NCBI RefSeq assembly: GCF_000474745.1
Contig: NZ_ASJR01000014.1
Location: 1 to 64,000, forward strand
Origin: Chitinivibrio alkaliphilus ACht1
GTDB lineage: Bacteria > Fibrobacterota > Chitinivibrionia > Chitinivibrionales > Chitinivibrionaceae
Length of the DNA stretch: 64,000 nucleotides
Reading direction: 5' to 3'
Shown: one piece after another, positions 51,975-60,660 of the stretch
Layout of the letters: each line of letters opens with the position of its first letter
How positions within the stretch are numbered: the stretch's first letter is position 1
Position numbers and translations under genes: made by a program
The notes under the pieces: generated by a model
Database searches by the model: none
The model's input: only the letters and a program-made list of their open reading frames with translations
Told to the model about the DNA's origin: nothing

Positions 51975-53335
51975 TAGGCATTGAGACGGGACTGTTTTGA
52001 AAAGAGGGTCTTTAGAATTATTTTTATATCCATGAAAAGTGACCAGTTTTCCAAATAATAGAGATCGAACTCAACCCGTTTATGAATGTGTGAATGGGTT
52101 TTTACATGTCCCCGATAGCCATTTACCTGAGCCCATCCGGTGATACCCGGTTTTATAAAGTGTCGCCGCATGTAGTCAGATACCTGACTTCGGAAATTAT
52201 CCGTATCTGCCAGCATGTGGGGGCGCGGCCCCACAAGGCTCATATCACCCTTGAGCACATTTAATAATTGGGGCAGTTCATCCAGATTTGTTTTGCGCAT
52301 CAGTAAGCCGAGGGCGGTTTTTCGTTGTTCCCGTTCTTCGTCGCTTTCATCGCCGGGGCTGTTTTTTTGCCGCATGGAACGAAATTTATAACAGGCAAAG
52401 TCCCTGTTTTTATAGCCCGTTCGTGTTTGGGTAAACAGGATGGGCCCGGAAGAGGTTGCCTTGATGCTTATGGAAAGAACGATGAGGAGCGGTGAGAGTA
52501 GGATCATTCCCAGAAGGGCCCCGAAAATATCCATACCTCGTTTCATACATTGATTATGCAGGCTGTCCAGGGGGAGGTCACGCAGGGTGAGCAGGGGCAT
52601 GGTTCCAATGTAATTGACTTGCACGGGAATGTCGTACCAGCGTGAAAAGTCCGTGGTGAAATGAACACGAATTCCCGTATCCTCCGCAGCGGTAATGAGG
52701 TTTCGTACGGCGTCCTTGTATTTGAGGGGGGTGGCTATGATAATCTCATCGATGCAGTGTTCTGTAAAAATCGTTTCGGCGTTGGTAAAGTTACCTAAGA
52801 TATGGGAGCCGCTCCGTTCATGGTCGATAAAGCCTATACAGGTTCTGCCAAGTTGGGGGTAGAGGGAGAGTTCCTCGGCAATTTTTTCTCCCAGAGGGCC
52901 TGCACCCACGACGACAACGTTGATACCGCGATGACTTGTGCGGGTGATACGACGCAGTATTCCGTTTATTCCTCCCCGGACGAGAAAAGAAAGGGTTGCT
53001 TGCAGAAGGGCAAAGAGGCTGATTTGGAGGCGCGAGTAGGGGATATCCTTCACAAGAAATGCGCCCGACCAGAGAAGTAGCCAAAAAAGAATAAGGAGCT
53101 TTATGGTTTTTGAGAGACGAAAGCGGAGCCCCGGTTGAAAGGACGGAGCGTAATATCGCAGGTGGGTTGTTACGGCAATCCACACGAGGAGGGAGTAGGC
53201 TAAAAAGAGTTTCTCCGCCGTGGTGAAAGAGCATGCCCCAAATCGGAAATAGATAGAAAAAAAGAACGTAAAACCGAGCAATAGTATGTCGGCACTTTTA
53301 TATGCATAGCGGTATGCATGCAGAATTGTTTTCAC
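51971..53335 (-). CDS. polyprenyl-phosphate sugar-1-phosphate transferase (WcaJ/WbaP type)
   Basis: The 454-residue protein has four N-terminal membrane helices (~15-130), a Rossmann-like CoA-binding-like region with NVVVVGAGPLGEKIAEELSL (~144-163), one further membrane segment (~268-290), and a C-terminal catalytic domain. The latter carries ATSSGPILFTQTRTGYKNR, CYKFRSMR, NLDELPQLLNVLKGDMSLVG and PRPHM, the signatures of this family. It transfers a hexose-1-phosphate, typically glucose or galactose, to undecaprenyl phosphate to begin a repeat unit. It opens the polysaccharide locus and is divergent from the SLBB export gene. Confidence 0.95.
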   Translation of the reverse strand: MKTILHAYRYAYKSADILLLGFTFFFSIYFRFGACSFTTAEKLFLAYSLLVWIAVTTHLRYYAPSFQPGLRFRLSKTIKLLILFWLLLWSGAFLVKDIPYSRLQISLFALLQATLSFLVRGGINGILRRITRTSHRGINVVVVGAGPLGEKIAEELSLYPQLGRTCIGFIDHERSGSHILGNFTNAETIFTEHCIDEIIIATPLKYKDAVRNLITAAEDTGIRVHFTTDFSRWYDIPVQVNYIGTMPLLTLRDLPLDSLHNQCMKRGMDIFGALLGMILLSPLLIVLSISIKATSSGPILFTQTRTGYKNRDFACYKFRSMRQKNSPGDESDEEREQRKTALGLLMRKTNLDELPQLLNVLKGDMSLVGPRPHMLADTDNFRSQVSDYMRRHFIKPGITGWAQVNGYRGHVKTHSHIHKRVEFDLYYLENWSLFMDIKIILKTLFSKQSRLNAY

Positions 53336-53504
53336 TGGATACTCCTCAACATTGCTTATGGTGATGTTTTTGCTACGGTTATGTGCGTCGCAGCAAGATG
53401 AAGAAAATAGTATATGTATCCACAGAAGAGATAAAAAAAGAGCCCTTTTTTATGAGAAAAACATATTTTACGCGGCATATATTCACATGGGTAGGAGTTG
53501 TACC

Positions 53505-54734
53505 GTGAAACATTCTTTTTTGATTGTCCTTTTGAGTCTTACTTCCCTCTTTGCCTATACCGACCGATCTCTCGCTGAGGAGGTTGCAGTTGAGGTAAGC
53601 GGAGCCCTGGTGACTCCCGGTACGTATCGGGTGGCACCAAATCAGCGTATTATTGATGTTATTAAAATGGCCGGTGGCGGAGAATTACCTCCCCTGGAAC
53701 TGGTTGATTGCAGAGCCGTATCTGTGGTAGACTCGGAAGGGCGTATGGAACAGGTTGATCTCTTACGCTACATAAATACGGGAGATCTTGCCCATAATCC
53801 CTACGTAGAGGGGGGGCAGAGTATTCGCATCGGTTTTGCCACAGAGCGGGTGTATATCTCAGGAGATATTCAGGGAGGTCTTGTGGGAGATGTGCCGGTT
53901 CGGTCCGGTGAAACCGCACGGGAGCTGCTCGAACTGTATACGCTCAACCCTACGGCAGACACCACCACCGTACTCTTTGAGCGGGTGGGAGATCCCCCGC
54001 GGGAGTTATCTCTTGCTGAGTTGGGGGATGTGGCCCTTCAGAATCTTGACGGGATTACGGTTTTTCCTCATATGGAACGAACAGAGGTACACCGAGTTGA
54101 ATTGGGAGGAGAAGTGTTGCGCCCCGGGGTATATGCCATAACCCATGGAGAAACCACGGCGCGGGAGCTTCTTGCTCGGGGTGGTGGTGCCGCTTCTCTC
54201 GGGGATACCAGCCGTGCCTGGGTGTTGCGACGGGAAAAAATAAAATCTCTGCCCAAGGAGTCGCTCCTGGCGGGTATGGAGAATCTTCGCCGGGAAGTAA
54301 CATATAGTATGTCCAACGCCATGCATTCCGGGGATTATGCAATTATTCCCTTACGAGAGTATGGCCATGTGCCTCTTGAAGATGGAGATCTGCTGTACAT
54401 ACCACGCCGTGAAAAGAAGGTTTATCTAAGTGGGAGCGTAAAGCGTCCCGGGGCATACCCCTACACCGACGGAAAGAGTGTTGATCATTATGTAGAACTT
54501 GCCGGAGGATTTCGCCAGAATGCAGACCCGAATGGGGTGTATGTGGTAGAGACCTATGGAGACCATCATCGTATTCTTACGGAAGATGCCCTGCGAGCAG
54601 GTACCATGGTGGTTGTGCCCGAATTTGACCGAGAAGGACGGACCCGATTTGTTCTGGAAATTGTTCGTACCAGTGCAACTATTCTCACCTCACTCATTAC
54701 GGTAGGCACCTTTGTCTACAACGTATCAAACTAG
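53505..54734 (+). CDS. SLBB-domain polysaccharide export protein (Wza-related)
   Basis: The GTG at 53505 is chosen for AGGAG seven bases upstream and because the signal peptide (KHSFLIVLLSLTSLFAY) follows at once; the longer frame is unlike an export signal. The ~409-residue mature part holds four SLBB/ligand-binding modules, each opening with a gly-rich turn: VSGALVTPGTYRV, YISGDIQGGLVGDV, ELGGEVLRPGVYAI and YLSGSVKRPGAYPY. The typical Poly_export (DUF2233-like) N-domain of Wza is not obvious. A C-terminal helix (TSATILTSLITVGTFVY) could insert in the outer membrane as in Wza. It is followed by the tyrosine kinase gene 17 bases later. Confidence 0.85.
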   Translation: MKHSFLIVLLSLTSLFAYTDRSLAEEVAVEVSGALVTPGTYRVAPNQRIIDVIKMAGGGELPPLELVDCRAVSVVDSEGRMEQVDLLRYINTGDLAHNPYVEGGQSIRIGFATERVYISGDIQGGLVGDVPVRSGETARELLELYTLNPTADTTTVLFERVGDPPRELSLAELGDVALQNLDGITVFPHMERTEVHRVELGGEVLRPGVYAITHGETTARELLARGGGAASLGDTSRAWVLRREKIKSLPKESLLAGMENLRREVTYSMSNAMHSGDYAIIPLREYGHVPLEDGDLLYIPRREKKVYLSGSVKRPGAYPYTDGKSVDHYVELAGGFRQNADPNGVYVVETYGDHHRILTEDALRAGTMVVVPEFDREGRTRFVLEIVRTSATILTSLITVGTFVYNVSN

Positions 54735-54751
54735 GCAGAAGGGGGATACCT

Positions 54752-56617
54752 ATGGAACTTCATGAATATTGGCATCTCATTGTGCGTCGGCGAATGATTC
54801 TCATTCTCTCAACAATTCTCTGTACGGCCGTGGGCCTTACCTATATTTACTATGCCACTCCCGTATATGAGGCAGCGGGGAAGGTCTTAATTACGGATGC
54901 CCCCGCAGAGATTGGTCTTGGAGGCTCTGCTCGGTCCAGAGACCTCATGCTCTCTGCCATCGGCTCTCGTTCAGACCCCCTTATGACACAGATTGAAATA
55001 ATGCAGACCCGTCCTCTTCTGGATGAAGTAATTGAAAAGCTGCACTTAGTTGACGATTCTGGGCAGGCCCTTACTGCTCGGGCGCTTCGATCGCGGTTCT
55101 CCTTTTCGGTTCAGCCCAACACAAATGTGATTCGCTTATCCTGTCGTCACCCTGAACCAGAGGTGGCAGCGGTACTTATCAATACCTTGGCCGATGCGTA
55201 TATTCGGGTAAATGGAGAGATGAATCGTCAGCGTGCCCGGGCGGCAAAGGAGTTTATTGAGGAACAATTGCATACACAAAAGATGATTCTCGATTCTACA
55301 GAAGCAGCCTTAGTTGCATACAAGGGAGATATCGGTTCTATTAGCCCTGATCAGGAAACCCAGTTGCGCATTGGTGGTATTGCCCAGCTAGAAACCGATT
55401 TAATGCGTTTGGAAAGCAAACGTATTGGTGCTCGGGCAGAGCGACGTGATCTTCAGGAAAAACTGGAACAACCCGGTGCCCGTAACAGTTCTCTCTTTTC
55501 GCACTGGCGCTCGGCCCTGGAGCGGGTGAACACGGAGATTGCAAGCATTGAAGCCCAGAAGGGAAGTCTTGAGGCAAAAATTGCCGCGCGACGGCGGGAG
55601 CTCTCCAGTCTTCCTGCACAGGAAATTAAGTATGCAAACCTCCTGCGTGATCGGGAGATTCAGAAGAATCACTACGTCCAGCTCTTAAGCCAGTATGAAG
55701 ACTTCCGTATTCAGGAAGCCGCTAATATTTCGACGGTAAAGGTGGTTGAACCAGCCATTGCACCGGATTTCCCCGTTGAGCCAAATAAAAAGAAACTGGT
55801 GGTTCTTGCCGTTCTCGGCGGGCTTATGGTTGGCTTCGGACTTGCTCTAATTCGTGAATACCTCGATGATACGCCCCGTTCCCTTGAGGAGATCCGGGAG
55901 CTTCTGCCCTATGACTTTCTCGGTGCCGTGCCGTATATGAAAAAACATACACCGCTGTACTCCTGCAGCAGTGACCAGGCCTTTGCCGCTGAGTCAATTC
56001 GTTTGGTGCAGACAAATCTCAAATTTTCCGGGGTTCTCTCCGATGAACACAATATGCTCATGGTGACAAGCTCGCAACCGGGAGAAGGAAAGACGACAAC
56101 CACCATTAATCTTGGTGTTACCTATGCCGAGCTGGGAAAAAAATGTGTTGTCGTAAATCTCGATCTCCGTCGTCCCGCCTTTCATACAATTCTGGGACGC
56201 ACCTTTGAAAAAGGGCTTACGGATTATCTGGTGGGAGATGCCTCCGTGGAGGATATTGTCTATACCCATGATGTAGAACACCTGCATATTATTCCCTCGG
56301 GTACCACACCGCCAAATCCCTCAGTACTCCTGGCAAATAGTCATATGAACGATCTTATGGACCGCTTGCGAGCAGAGTATGACATGGTGCTCTTTGACAC
56401 TCCCCCGGTGACCATGGTTGCCGAAACCCTTTCCCTTGCCCCCTCCATGAACGGCATTGTGCTGGTGGTGGATTCGGAACACTCCTCTGTTCGTATGCTG
56501 AAGCAGATGTCTGCTGTCTTAGATGGGAAGAACCTTTCGATTCTCGGCTTTATGGTAAATAAGGCGGAGCGGGGAAAACGGAATGGCTATTATAGCAGCT
56601 ACACGCAGGAGTCATGA
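54752..56617 (+). CDS. polysaccharide co-polymerase and BY-type tyrosine autokinase (Wzc-like)
   Basis: The 621-residue protein joins a Wzz domain (TM1 ~16-34, VYEAAGKVLITDAP; long coiled coil; GNVR-like VEPAIAPDFPVEPNKKK; TM2 ~352-372) to a cytoplasmic BY-kinase. Walker A is GEGKTTT (444-450), A' is VVNLDLRRPAFH and B is VLFDTPPV. The tail has only a few tyrosines (GYYSSYTQES), fewer than the usual cluster. Autophosphorylation of the tail controls chain length and export. Its end overlaps the convergent phosphatase gene by 19 bases; the kinase and phosphatase would be functional opponents. Confidence 0.95.
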   Translation: MELHEYWHLIVRRRMILILSTILCTAVGLTYIYYATPVYEAAGKVLITDAPAEIGLGGSARSRDLMLSAIGSRSDPLMTQIEIMQTRPLLDEVIEKLHLVDDSGQALTARALRSRFSFSVQPNTNVIRLSCRHPEPEVAAVLINTLADAYIRVNGEMNRQRARAAKEFIEEQLHTQKMILDSTEAALVAYKGDIGSISPDQETQLRIGGIAQLETDLMRLESKRIGARAERRDLQEKLEQPGARNSSLFSHWRSALERVNTEIASIEAQKGSLEAKIAARRRELSSLPAQEIKYANLLRDREIQKNHYVQLLSQYEDFRIQEAANISTVKVVEPAIAPDFPVEPNKKKLVVLAVLGGLMVGFGLALIREYLDDTPRSLEEIRELLPYDFLGAVPYMKKHTPLYSCSSDQAFAAESIRLVQTNLKFSGVLSDEHNMLMVTSSQPGEGKTTTTINLGVTYAELGKKCVVVNLDLRRPAFHTILGRTFEKGLTDYLVGDASVEDIVYTHDVEHLHIIPSGTTPPNPSVLLANSHMNDLMDRLRAEYDMVLFDTPPVTMVAETLSLAPSMNGIVLVVDSEHSSVRMLKQMSAVLDGKNLSILGFMVNKAERGKRNGYYSSYTQES

Positions 56618-57053
56618 GCATGAAAGAGGCGGGGGATGGTTCTATCTATCTCCCGGGCAATAGAGGAAAACACCCGTCTATACACTCGGGGAGATTTTCC
56701 ATAGGGGTCTTGAATCTCTCGTCGGAGGCTTGTGCGCCCAAAGCCGCGTAAGAGAACGGTTCGTTCGTGTACCCTAGGATAGTAGAGATGGATATGCTCT
56801 GTATGCTGCCGTTCCATACAGAAGATCCATTCTGCCGTGGCAAGAATTTCGGCGGAGATGGGGCGTGATCGATGTGTTGCAAGGGGTGCTCCAAACCGTT
56901 GTGCTGCCTCGTGAGCTTCGGGCGGGCTTTTTTGTCTTGTAACCCCGCCGTGCCCATGGATGTTACCGGGATGTGCGGGTAGTGGTGGTGACAATAGGCT
57001 TCTGCAAAGGCACTTCGACAGAGATTTCCTGTACAAATAAATATGTACTGCAT
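56599..57053 (-). pseudogene. low-molecular-weight tyrosine phosphatase (Wzb-like), frameshifted at A6
   Basis: Two overlapping frames share the gene. Frame 1 from ATG 57053 gives FICTGNLCRSAFAEAYC (P-loop Cys7...Arg13) and SMGTAGLQDKK. Frame 2 continues the family with PPEAHEAAQRFG, THRSRPISAEILA, MERQH and the catalytic-Asp motif EIQDPYGKS, ending at 56599. The join falls at six consecutive A on the coding strand (plus-strand T at 56928-56933): a -1 slip there gives a normal 151-residue protein. Causes could be a real indel (pseudogene), programmed slippage or an assembly error. It would dephosphorylate the Wzc-like kinase encoded convergently. Confidence 0.8.
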
Positions 57054-57063
57054 TTGAGTTCCC

Positions 57064-57825
57064 CTAGAGAAAAAAGAGTAGATAGACCGTCCATTGTGGC
57101 AGGGTTGAAAAACCCTCTTTCAGAGAGCTTCCCCGAGGGGGAGCATACCCCGCTTTACGGCCTATTTGCACCCGGTGCTTTCGCGGAGGCTCTTCAAAAT
57201 ATATCCTTTCCACGGAATGGTCCACCCCTTCTGCACCGTAGATTCGATATGCTCCGTAATTTTTTTGAATACCCAGATTATGCCGATACTCCAGGCCCAG
57301 ACGGAATTTTCTGCTTCCGCCGTGAATACGTACCACGGGGCCACCAAAGCTGTGGTGTTTTCCCTCTGCAGAGTAGAAGAGGTGGAGCAGCCCCTCATGT
57401 TCATCCGTTCCGTCATGGTAGGTGTAGATCCCCGAGGTATCCCCCTGTCGGTCTCGTTCGGTTAGCTGGTACCCCAGGCTGATTCCACCGGAAACGTGGA
57501 GCCATGAGCGCAGATCTCGTCCATAGAGGTAGGTAAAGAAGGCTGTGCCGAAGATTTGGAGATCCATATGATGGGTCTCTTCACCGGTGAAGGAATTACG
57601 GCGGGTTTCCGTATCATCGGGAACAAGGCTGTAGCGTCCCGTAATGGCCATGGTGTGGCGATCACGAAGCACAAAGCCTCCCTGCAGACTGGTCACGGTT
57701 GAAAGACGACCCCCGCCGGGATGCACCGTAGAATAGGAGAGTGCCGCATAGGAACGGATATTCTTAGCAGAAACAGAGATATGGAGTAGACACATCACAG
57801 CAAGAACAAGGGCAAACAGCTTCAC
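57064..57825 (-). CDS. outer-membrane beta-barrel-like protein, unknown
   Basis: The 253-residue product has a signal peptide (FALVLAVMCLLHISVSA). The rest alternates short amphipathic strands (VTSLQGGFVLRDRHTMAITG, LHVSGGISLGYQLTERDR, RKFRLGLEYRHNLGIQ) and ends WTVYLLFFL, the aromatic end typical of barrels. No family recognised. It is 10 bases upstream of the phosphatase gene on the same strand, so co-transcription is probable. In this locus a role in polysaccharide passage or attachment is possible. Confidence 0.65.
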   Translation of the reverse strand: MKLFALVLAVMCLLHISVSAKNIRSYAALSYSTVHPGGGRLSTVTSLQGGFVLRDRHTMAITGRYSLVPDDTETRRNSFTGEETHHMDLQIFGTAFFTYLYGRDLRSWLHVSGGISLGYQLTERDRQGDTSGIYTYHDGTDEHEGLLHLFYSAEGKHHSFGGPVVRIHGGSRKFRLGLEYRHNLGIQKNYGAYRIYGAEGVDHSVERIYFEEPPRKHRVQIGRKAGYAPPRGSSLKEGFSTLPQWTVYLLFFL

Positions 57826-58042
57826 GGGCGCTCCTTTTTATCATATCATACCATTTGTACTCTCCTTCGCAACGAAAAGATGCGTGATGGCCTATCTCCT
57901 GTTATTTCATGTACTCCCGATGAGTGAATCTCCACAATAAATTCATAAAAAATTCTGTTTCACCGGTGCAAAAAACGTATATTATGGCGCTCACAGGAAA
58001 ATAGGGAGTGTTTCTCCCGCTTCACATAACAAGGTTGTTCTC
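57826..58042. promoter_or_regulatory. divergent promoter region between the barrel gene and wecB
   Basis: TATATT at 57978-57983, in the GTATATTATGG context also seen before tRNAs, is a likely plus-strand -10 for wecB; the -35 is weak. A small hairpin GGGAG/CTCCC lies at about 58004-58018. No gene is seen. Confidence 0.4.
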
Positions 58043-59197
58043 ATGAGAGTTCTTTTTGTGTACGGAACCCGTCCGGAAGCCATAAAGATGGCTCCCTTGG
58101 TGCGTGCGTTTCAGGAAGAACCCGCCTTTGAGGTACGGGTTTGTGTTACCGGTCAGCATCGTGAAATGCTCGATCAGGTCTTGTCCTTTTTTGAGATTAC
58201 CCCCGAATATGATCTCAATCTTATGAAGCCGAATCAGACCCTCTTCTCACTCACGGCCGATGTCCTTACGGGGCTGGAACCCATTATCGACTCCTTCAAG
58301 CCGGAATTACTCTGGGTTCAGGGAGATACCACTACGGTTATGGCGGGCTCCCTTGCGGGGTTTTACAAACAGATTCCCGTGGCACATCTGGAAGCAGGGC
58401 TTCGTTCGGGAAATCGTTTCTCCCCCTTTCCCGAAGAGATAAACCGAAAGGTGACCGGCCATATTGCAGACTACCACTTTGCTCCTACGGCCCGGGCCGT
58501 AGAAAATCTTGCCGCCGAGGGTATTTCTCAGAAGGTGTGGCAGGTGGGAAATACGGTCACCGATGCCTTGCTCTTAGGGCTCAATATTATCTCAGAGCGG
58601 GGTGAATCTCCCTATGAACAGGCCTTTGCCGAGATGGGCGTTGATTTCTCAAAACGGGTTATTCTCGTTACGGGGCATCGCCGGGAATCCTTCGGTGGTG
58701 CCTTTGAGCAAATGTGTTCTGCCATGAAAGAGATAGCCCAAACCTATGCGGATGTTCAGTTGGTATATCCGGTGCATCTCAACCCTAATGTGCGAACCGT
58801 GGTGCAGGAGGTATTATCCGGGCTTTCCAATGTTATTCTCATTGATCCCCTTGACTATCCCTCGCTGATTTGGCTCATGAATCGATCTTTCATGGTACTC
58901 ACCGATTCCGGCGGTATTCAAGAGGAAGCCCCCACCTTGGGCAAACCTGTTCTCGTTATGCGCGATGTAACGGAACGACAGGAAGGGGTTGAGGCCGGCA
59001 CGGCAAAACTTGTGGGGACATCGAAGGAGGTTATTCTCCGAGAAGCCTGTGCGCTTCTGGACAGTACAGAGGCCTACACAAAAATGGCCAATGCGGTAAA
59101 CCCCTATGGAGATGGAACCACAAGTTCACAGATTGTACGGATTGTAAAAAAGGAGCTCCTCTCCCCAGATCGTACCACACCGCCGGCTACGGAGTAG
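58043..59197 (+). CDS. wecB: UDP-N-acetylglucosamine 2-epimerase (non-hydrolysing)
   Basis: The 384-residue enzyme shows VYGTRPEAIKMAPLVRAF at the N-terminus, VTGQHREMLDQVL, QGDTTTVMAGSLAGF, HLEAGLRSGNRFSPFPEEI with conserved acidic residues, VTGHRRESFG and TDSGGIQEEAPTLGKPVLVM. All match the GT-B fold epimerases of the WecB family. It converts UDP-GlcNAc to UDP-ManNAc in the cytoplasm. The gene next downstream encodes the dehydrogenase that oxidises UDP-ManNAc. Starts at ATG 58043 with AACAAGG upstream. Confidence 0.96.
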   Translation: MRVLFVYGTRPEAIKMAPLVRAFQEEPAFEVRVCVTGQHREMLDQVLSFFEITPEYDLNLMKPNQTLFSLTADVLTGLEPIIDSFKPELLWVQGDTTTVMAGSLAGFYKQIPVAHLEAGLRSGNRFSPFPEEINRKVTGHIADYHFAPTARAVENLAAEGISQKVWQVGNTVTDALLLGLNIISERGESPYEQAFAEMGVDFSKRVILVTGHRRESFGGAFEQMCSAMKEIAQTYADVQLVYPVHLNPNVRTVVQEVLSGLSNVILIDPLDYPSLIWLMNRSFMVLTDSGGIQEEAPTLGKPVLVMRDVTERQEGVEAGTAKLVGTSKEVILREACALLDSTEAYTKMANAVNPYGDGTTSSQIVRIVKKELLSPDRTTPPATE

Positions 59198-59206
59198 CAC
59201 GGAACC

Positions 59207-59240
59207 ACCCGTCTTTGTTCAAAACAGGGCGGAGACGGGT
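59207..59240 (+). repeat. hairpin between wecB and wecC
   Basis: ACCCGTCT (59207-59214) and AGACGGGT (59233-59240) form an 8-bp stem with an 18-base loop, ten bases past the wecB stop. No U tract follows, so it may modulate rather than stop transcription. The rest of the 156-base gap shows nothing more than the wecC leader. Confidence 0.4.
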
Positions 59241-59353
59241 AGGGCTCTGTTACTGCTGTGGAGCCGCGGGGATGAGGAAACAAGAGGGAGTGTATGAACC
59301 GCTCCTTATTAAGAACATACAACGAGATATCAAAACATACGAAGGAGCATCAC

Positions 59354-60628
59354 ATGGTTCTAAATACTCTGAGAGAATTTCATGCAGATCACAGCGACGC
59401 ATTCACGGCCCCCCTTGCAGTGGAGAAAGTGTGTGTGGTTGGCTTAGGCTATATCGGACTTCCCACGGCGGCCCTTCTGGCCAATCGGGGCTACACCGTT
59501 CACGGGGTGGATGTCAACCGTGAAGCCATTGAGACAATTAATTCCGGAAAGATCCACATTGTAGAACCGGATCTTGATATGTTTGTCCATGCGGCGGTGG
59601 AGTCAAAGCGTCTGCGCGCTGATACGGTGCCCAAGGCATCGGATGTGTTTATGCTCTGTGTGCCCACGCCCTTTAAAAGAAACGATACGGATATACCCGA
59701 GCCTGATCTATCCTATGTGGAGTCCGCCGCACGGCAGATTGTTCCCGTACTCAATGACGGTAATATGGTCATACTGGAATCCACCTCCCCCGTGGGGACA
59801 ACGGAGCTTGTGGAGAAGACCCTGCGTGAAAACGGGGTTGATACGGAAAAAATCGCCATTGCCTACTGCCCTGAGCGGGTGCTTCCGGGAAAAATCATGT
59901 ACGAACTGGTGGAAAATGACCGCATTGTGGGCGGAATAAACGATTACTCCACAAAAATGGTATCCGCCTTTTACCGCTCCTTTGTGGTGGGAGAGGTATT
60001 GGAGACCGACTGCCGCACGGCGGAAATGAGCAAGCTGACGGAAAACGCCAGCCGGGACGGGCAGATTGCCTTTGCCAACGAACTATCCATGACCTGCGAT
60101 ACTCACGGCATTGATGTTTGGGAGCTGATCTCCCTTGCAAACCGGCACCCCCGTGTGAATATTCTCAATCCCGGAACTGGTGTTGGTGGCCACTGCCTTG
60201 CAGTTGACCCTTGGTTTATTGTGGATAAGGATCCGGCGCATACCAAGCTTATTGCGCAGGCTCGTCGTACAAACGACTATAAAACAGAGTGGTGTATTGA
60301 GAAGGTGAAGGCTGCGGCCTATAAGTTTCAAGCTGAGAGTGGTAAAGCGCCTACAGTGGCTTGTATGGGGCTTGCATTTAAGCCCGATATTGACGATCTG
60401 CGTGAGTCTCCTGCTCTGCGGGTACGTGAAGCTTTGGAGGAAGAATCATTCCATCTGCTTTCTGTGGAGCCTAACTTGGAAGAGCAGGAGAAAAATGGAC
60501 TTTGCTCTTACACAACTGCTGTGGAAAAGGCTGATATTGTGGTGTTTTTGGTGGCGCATCGGGAATTTGGGAACCTCAATATCCCTGAGGGAACCCGTGT
60601 TCTTGATTTTTGCGGGGTGAGGAAGTAG
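59354..60628 (+). CDS. wecC: UDP-N-acetyl-D-mannosaminuronate dehydrogenase
   Basis: The ATG at 59354 has AAGGAG six bases upstream and yields 424 residues; a longer frame from 59294 lacks a site. The protein has the NAD-binding VVGLGYIGLPTAALLANRGY, then ESTSPVGTTELVEKTL, a diverged ENASRDGQIAFANELS (usually Phe-Arg-Asp-Val-Asn in WecC), and the catalytic Cys in GVGGHCLAVDPWF. The C-terminal ACMGLAFKPDIDDLRESPAL is canonical. It oxidises UDP-ManNAc to UDP-ManNAcA with two NAD. With wecB it supplies an acidic amino sugar for the repeat unit. Confidence 0.93.
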   Translation: MVLNTLREFHADHSDAFTAPLAVEKVCVVGLGYIGLPTAALLANRGYTVHGVDVNREAIETINSGKIHIVEPDLDMFVHAAVESKRLRADTVPKASDVFMLCVPTPFKRNDTDIPEPDLSYVESAARQIVPVLNDGNMVILESTSPVGTTELVEKTLRENGVDTEKIAIAYCPERVLPGKIMYELVENDRIVGGINDYSTKMVSAFYRSFVVGEVLETDCRTAEMSKLTENASRDGQIAFANELSMTCDTHGIDVWELISLANRHPRVNILNPGTGVGGHCLAVDPWFIVDKDPAHTKLIAQARRTNDYKTEWCIEKVKAAAYKFQAESGKAPTVACMGLAFKPDIDDLRESPALRVREALEEESFHLLSVEPNLEEQEKNGLCSYTTAVEKADIVVFLVAHREFGNLNIPEGTRVLDFCGVRK

Positions 60629-60660
60629 ATGTTGTTTAGTCTGTTACAATGGTGTAGATA

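Noticed and set aside
59198-59353. ops/JUMPStart-like element in the polysaccharide locus
   Set aside because: GGGCGGAGACGGGTAG only loosely resembles GGCGGTAGCGTG and lies inside the locus, not in its leader.
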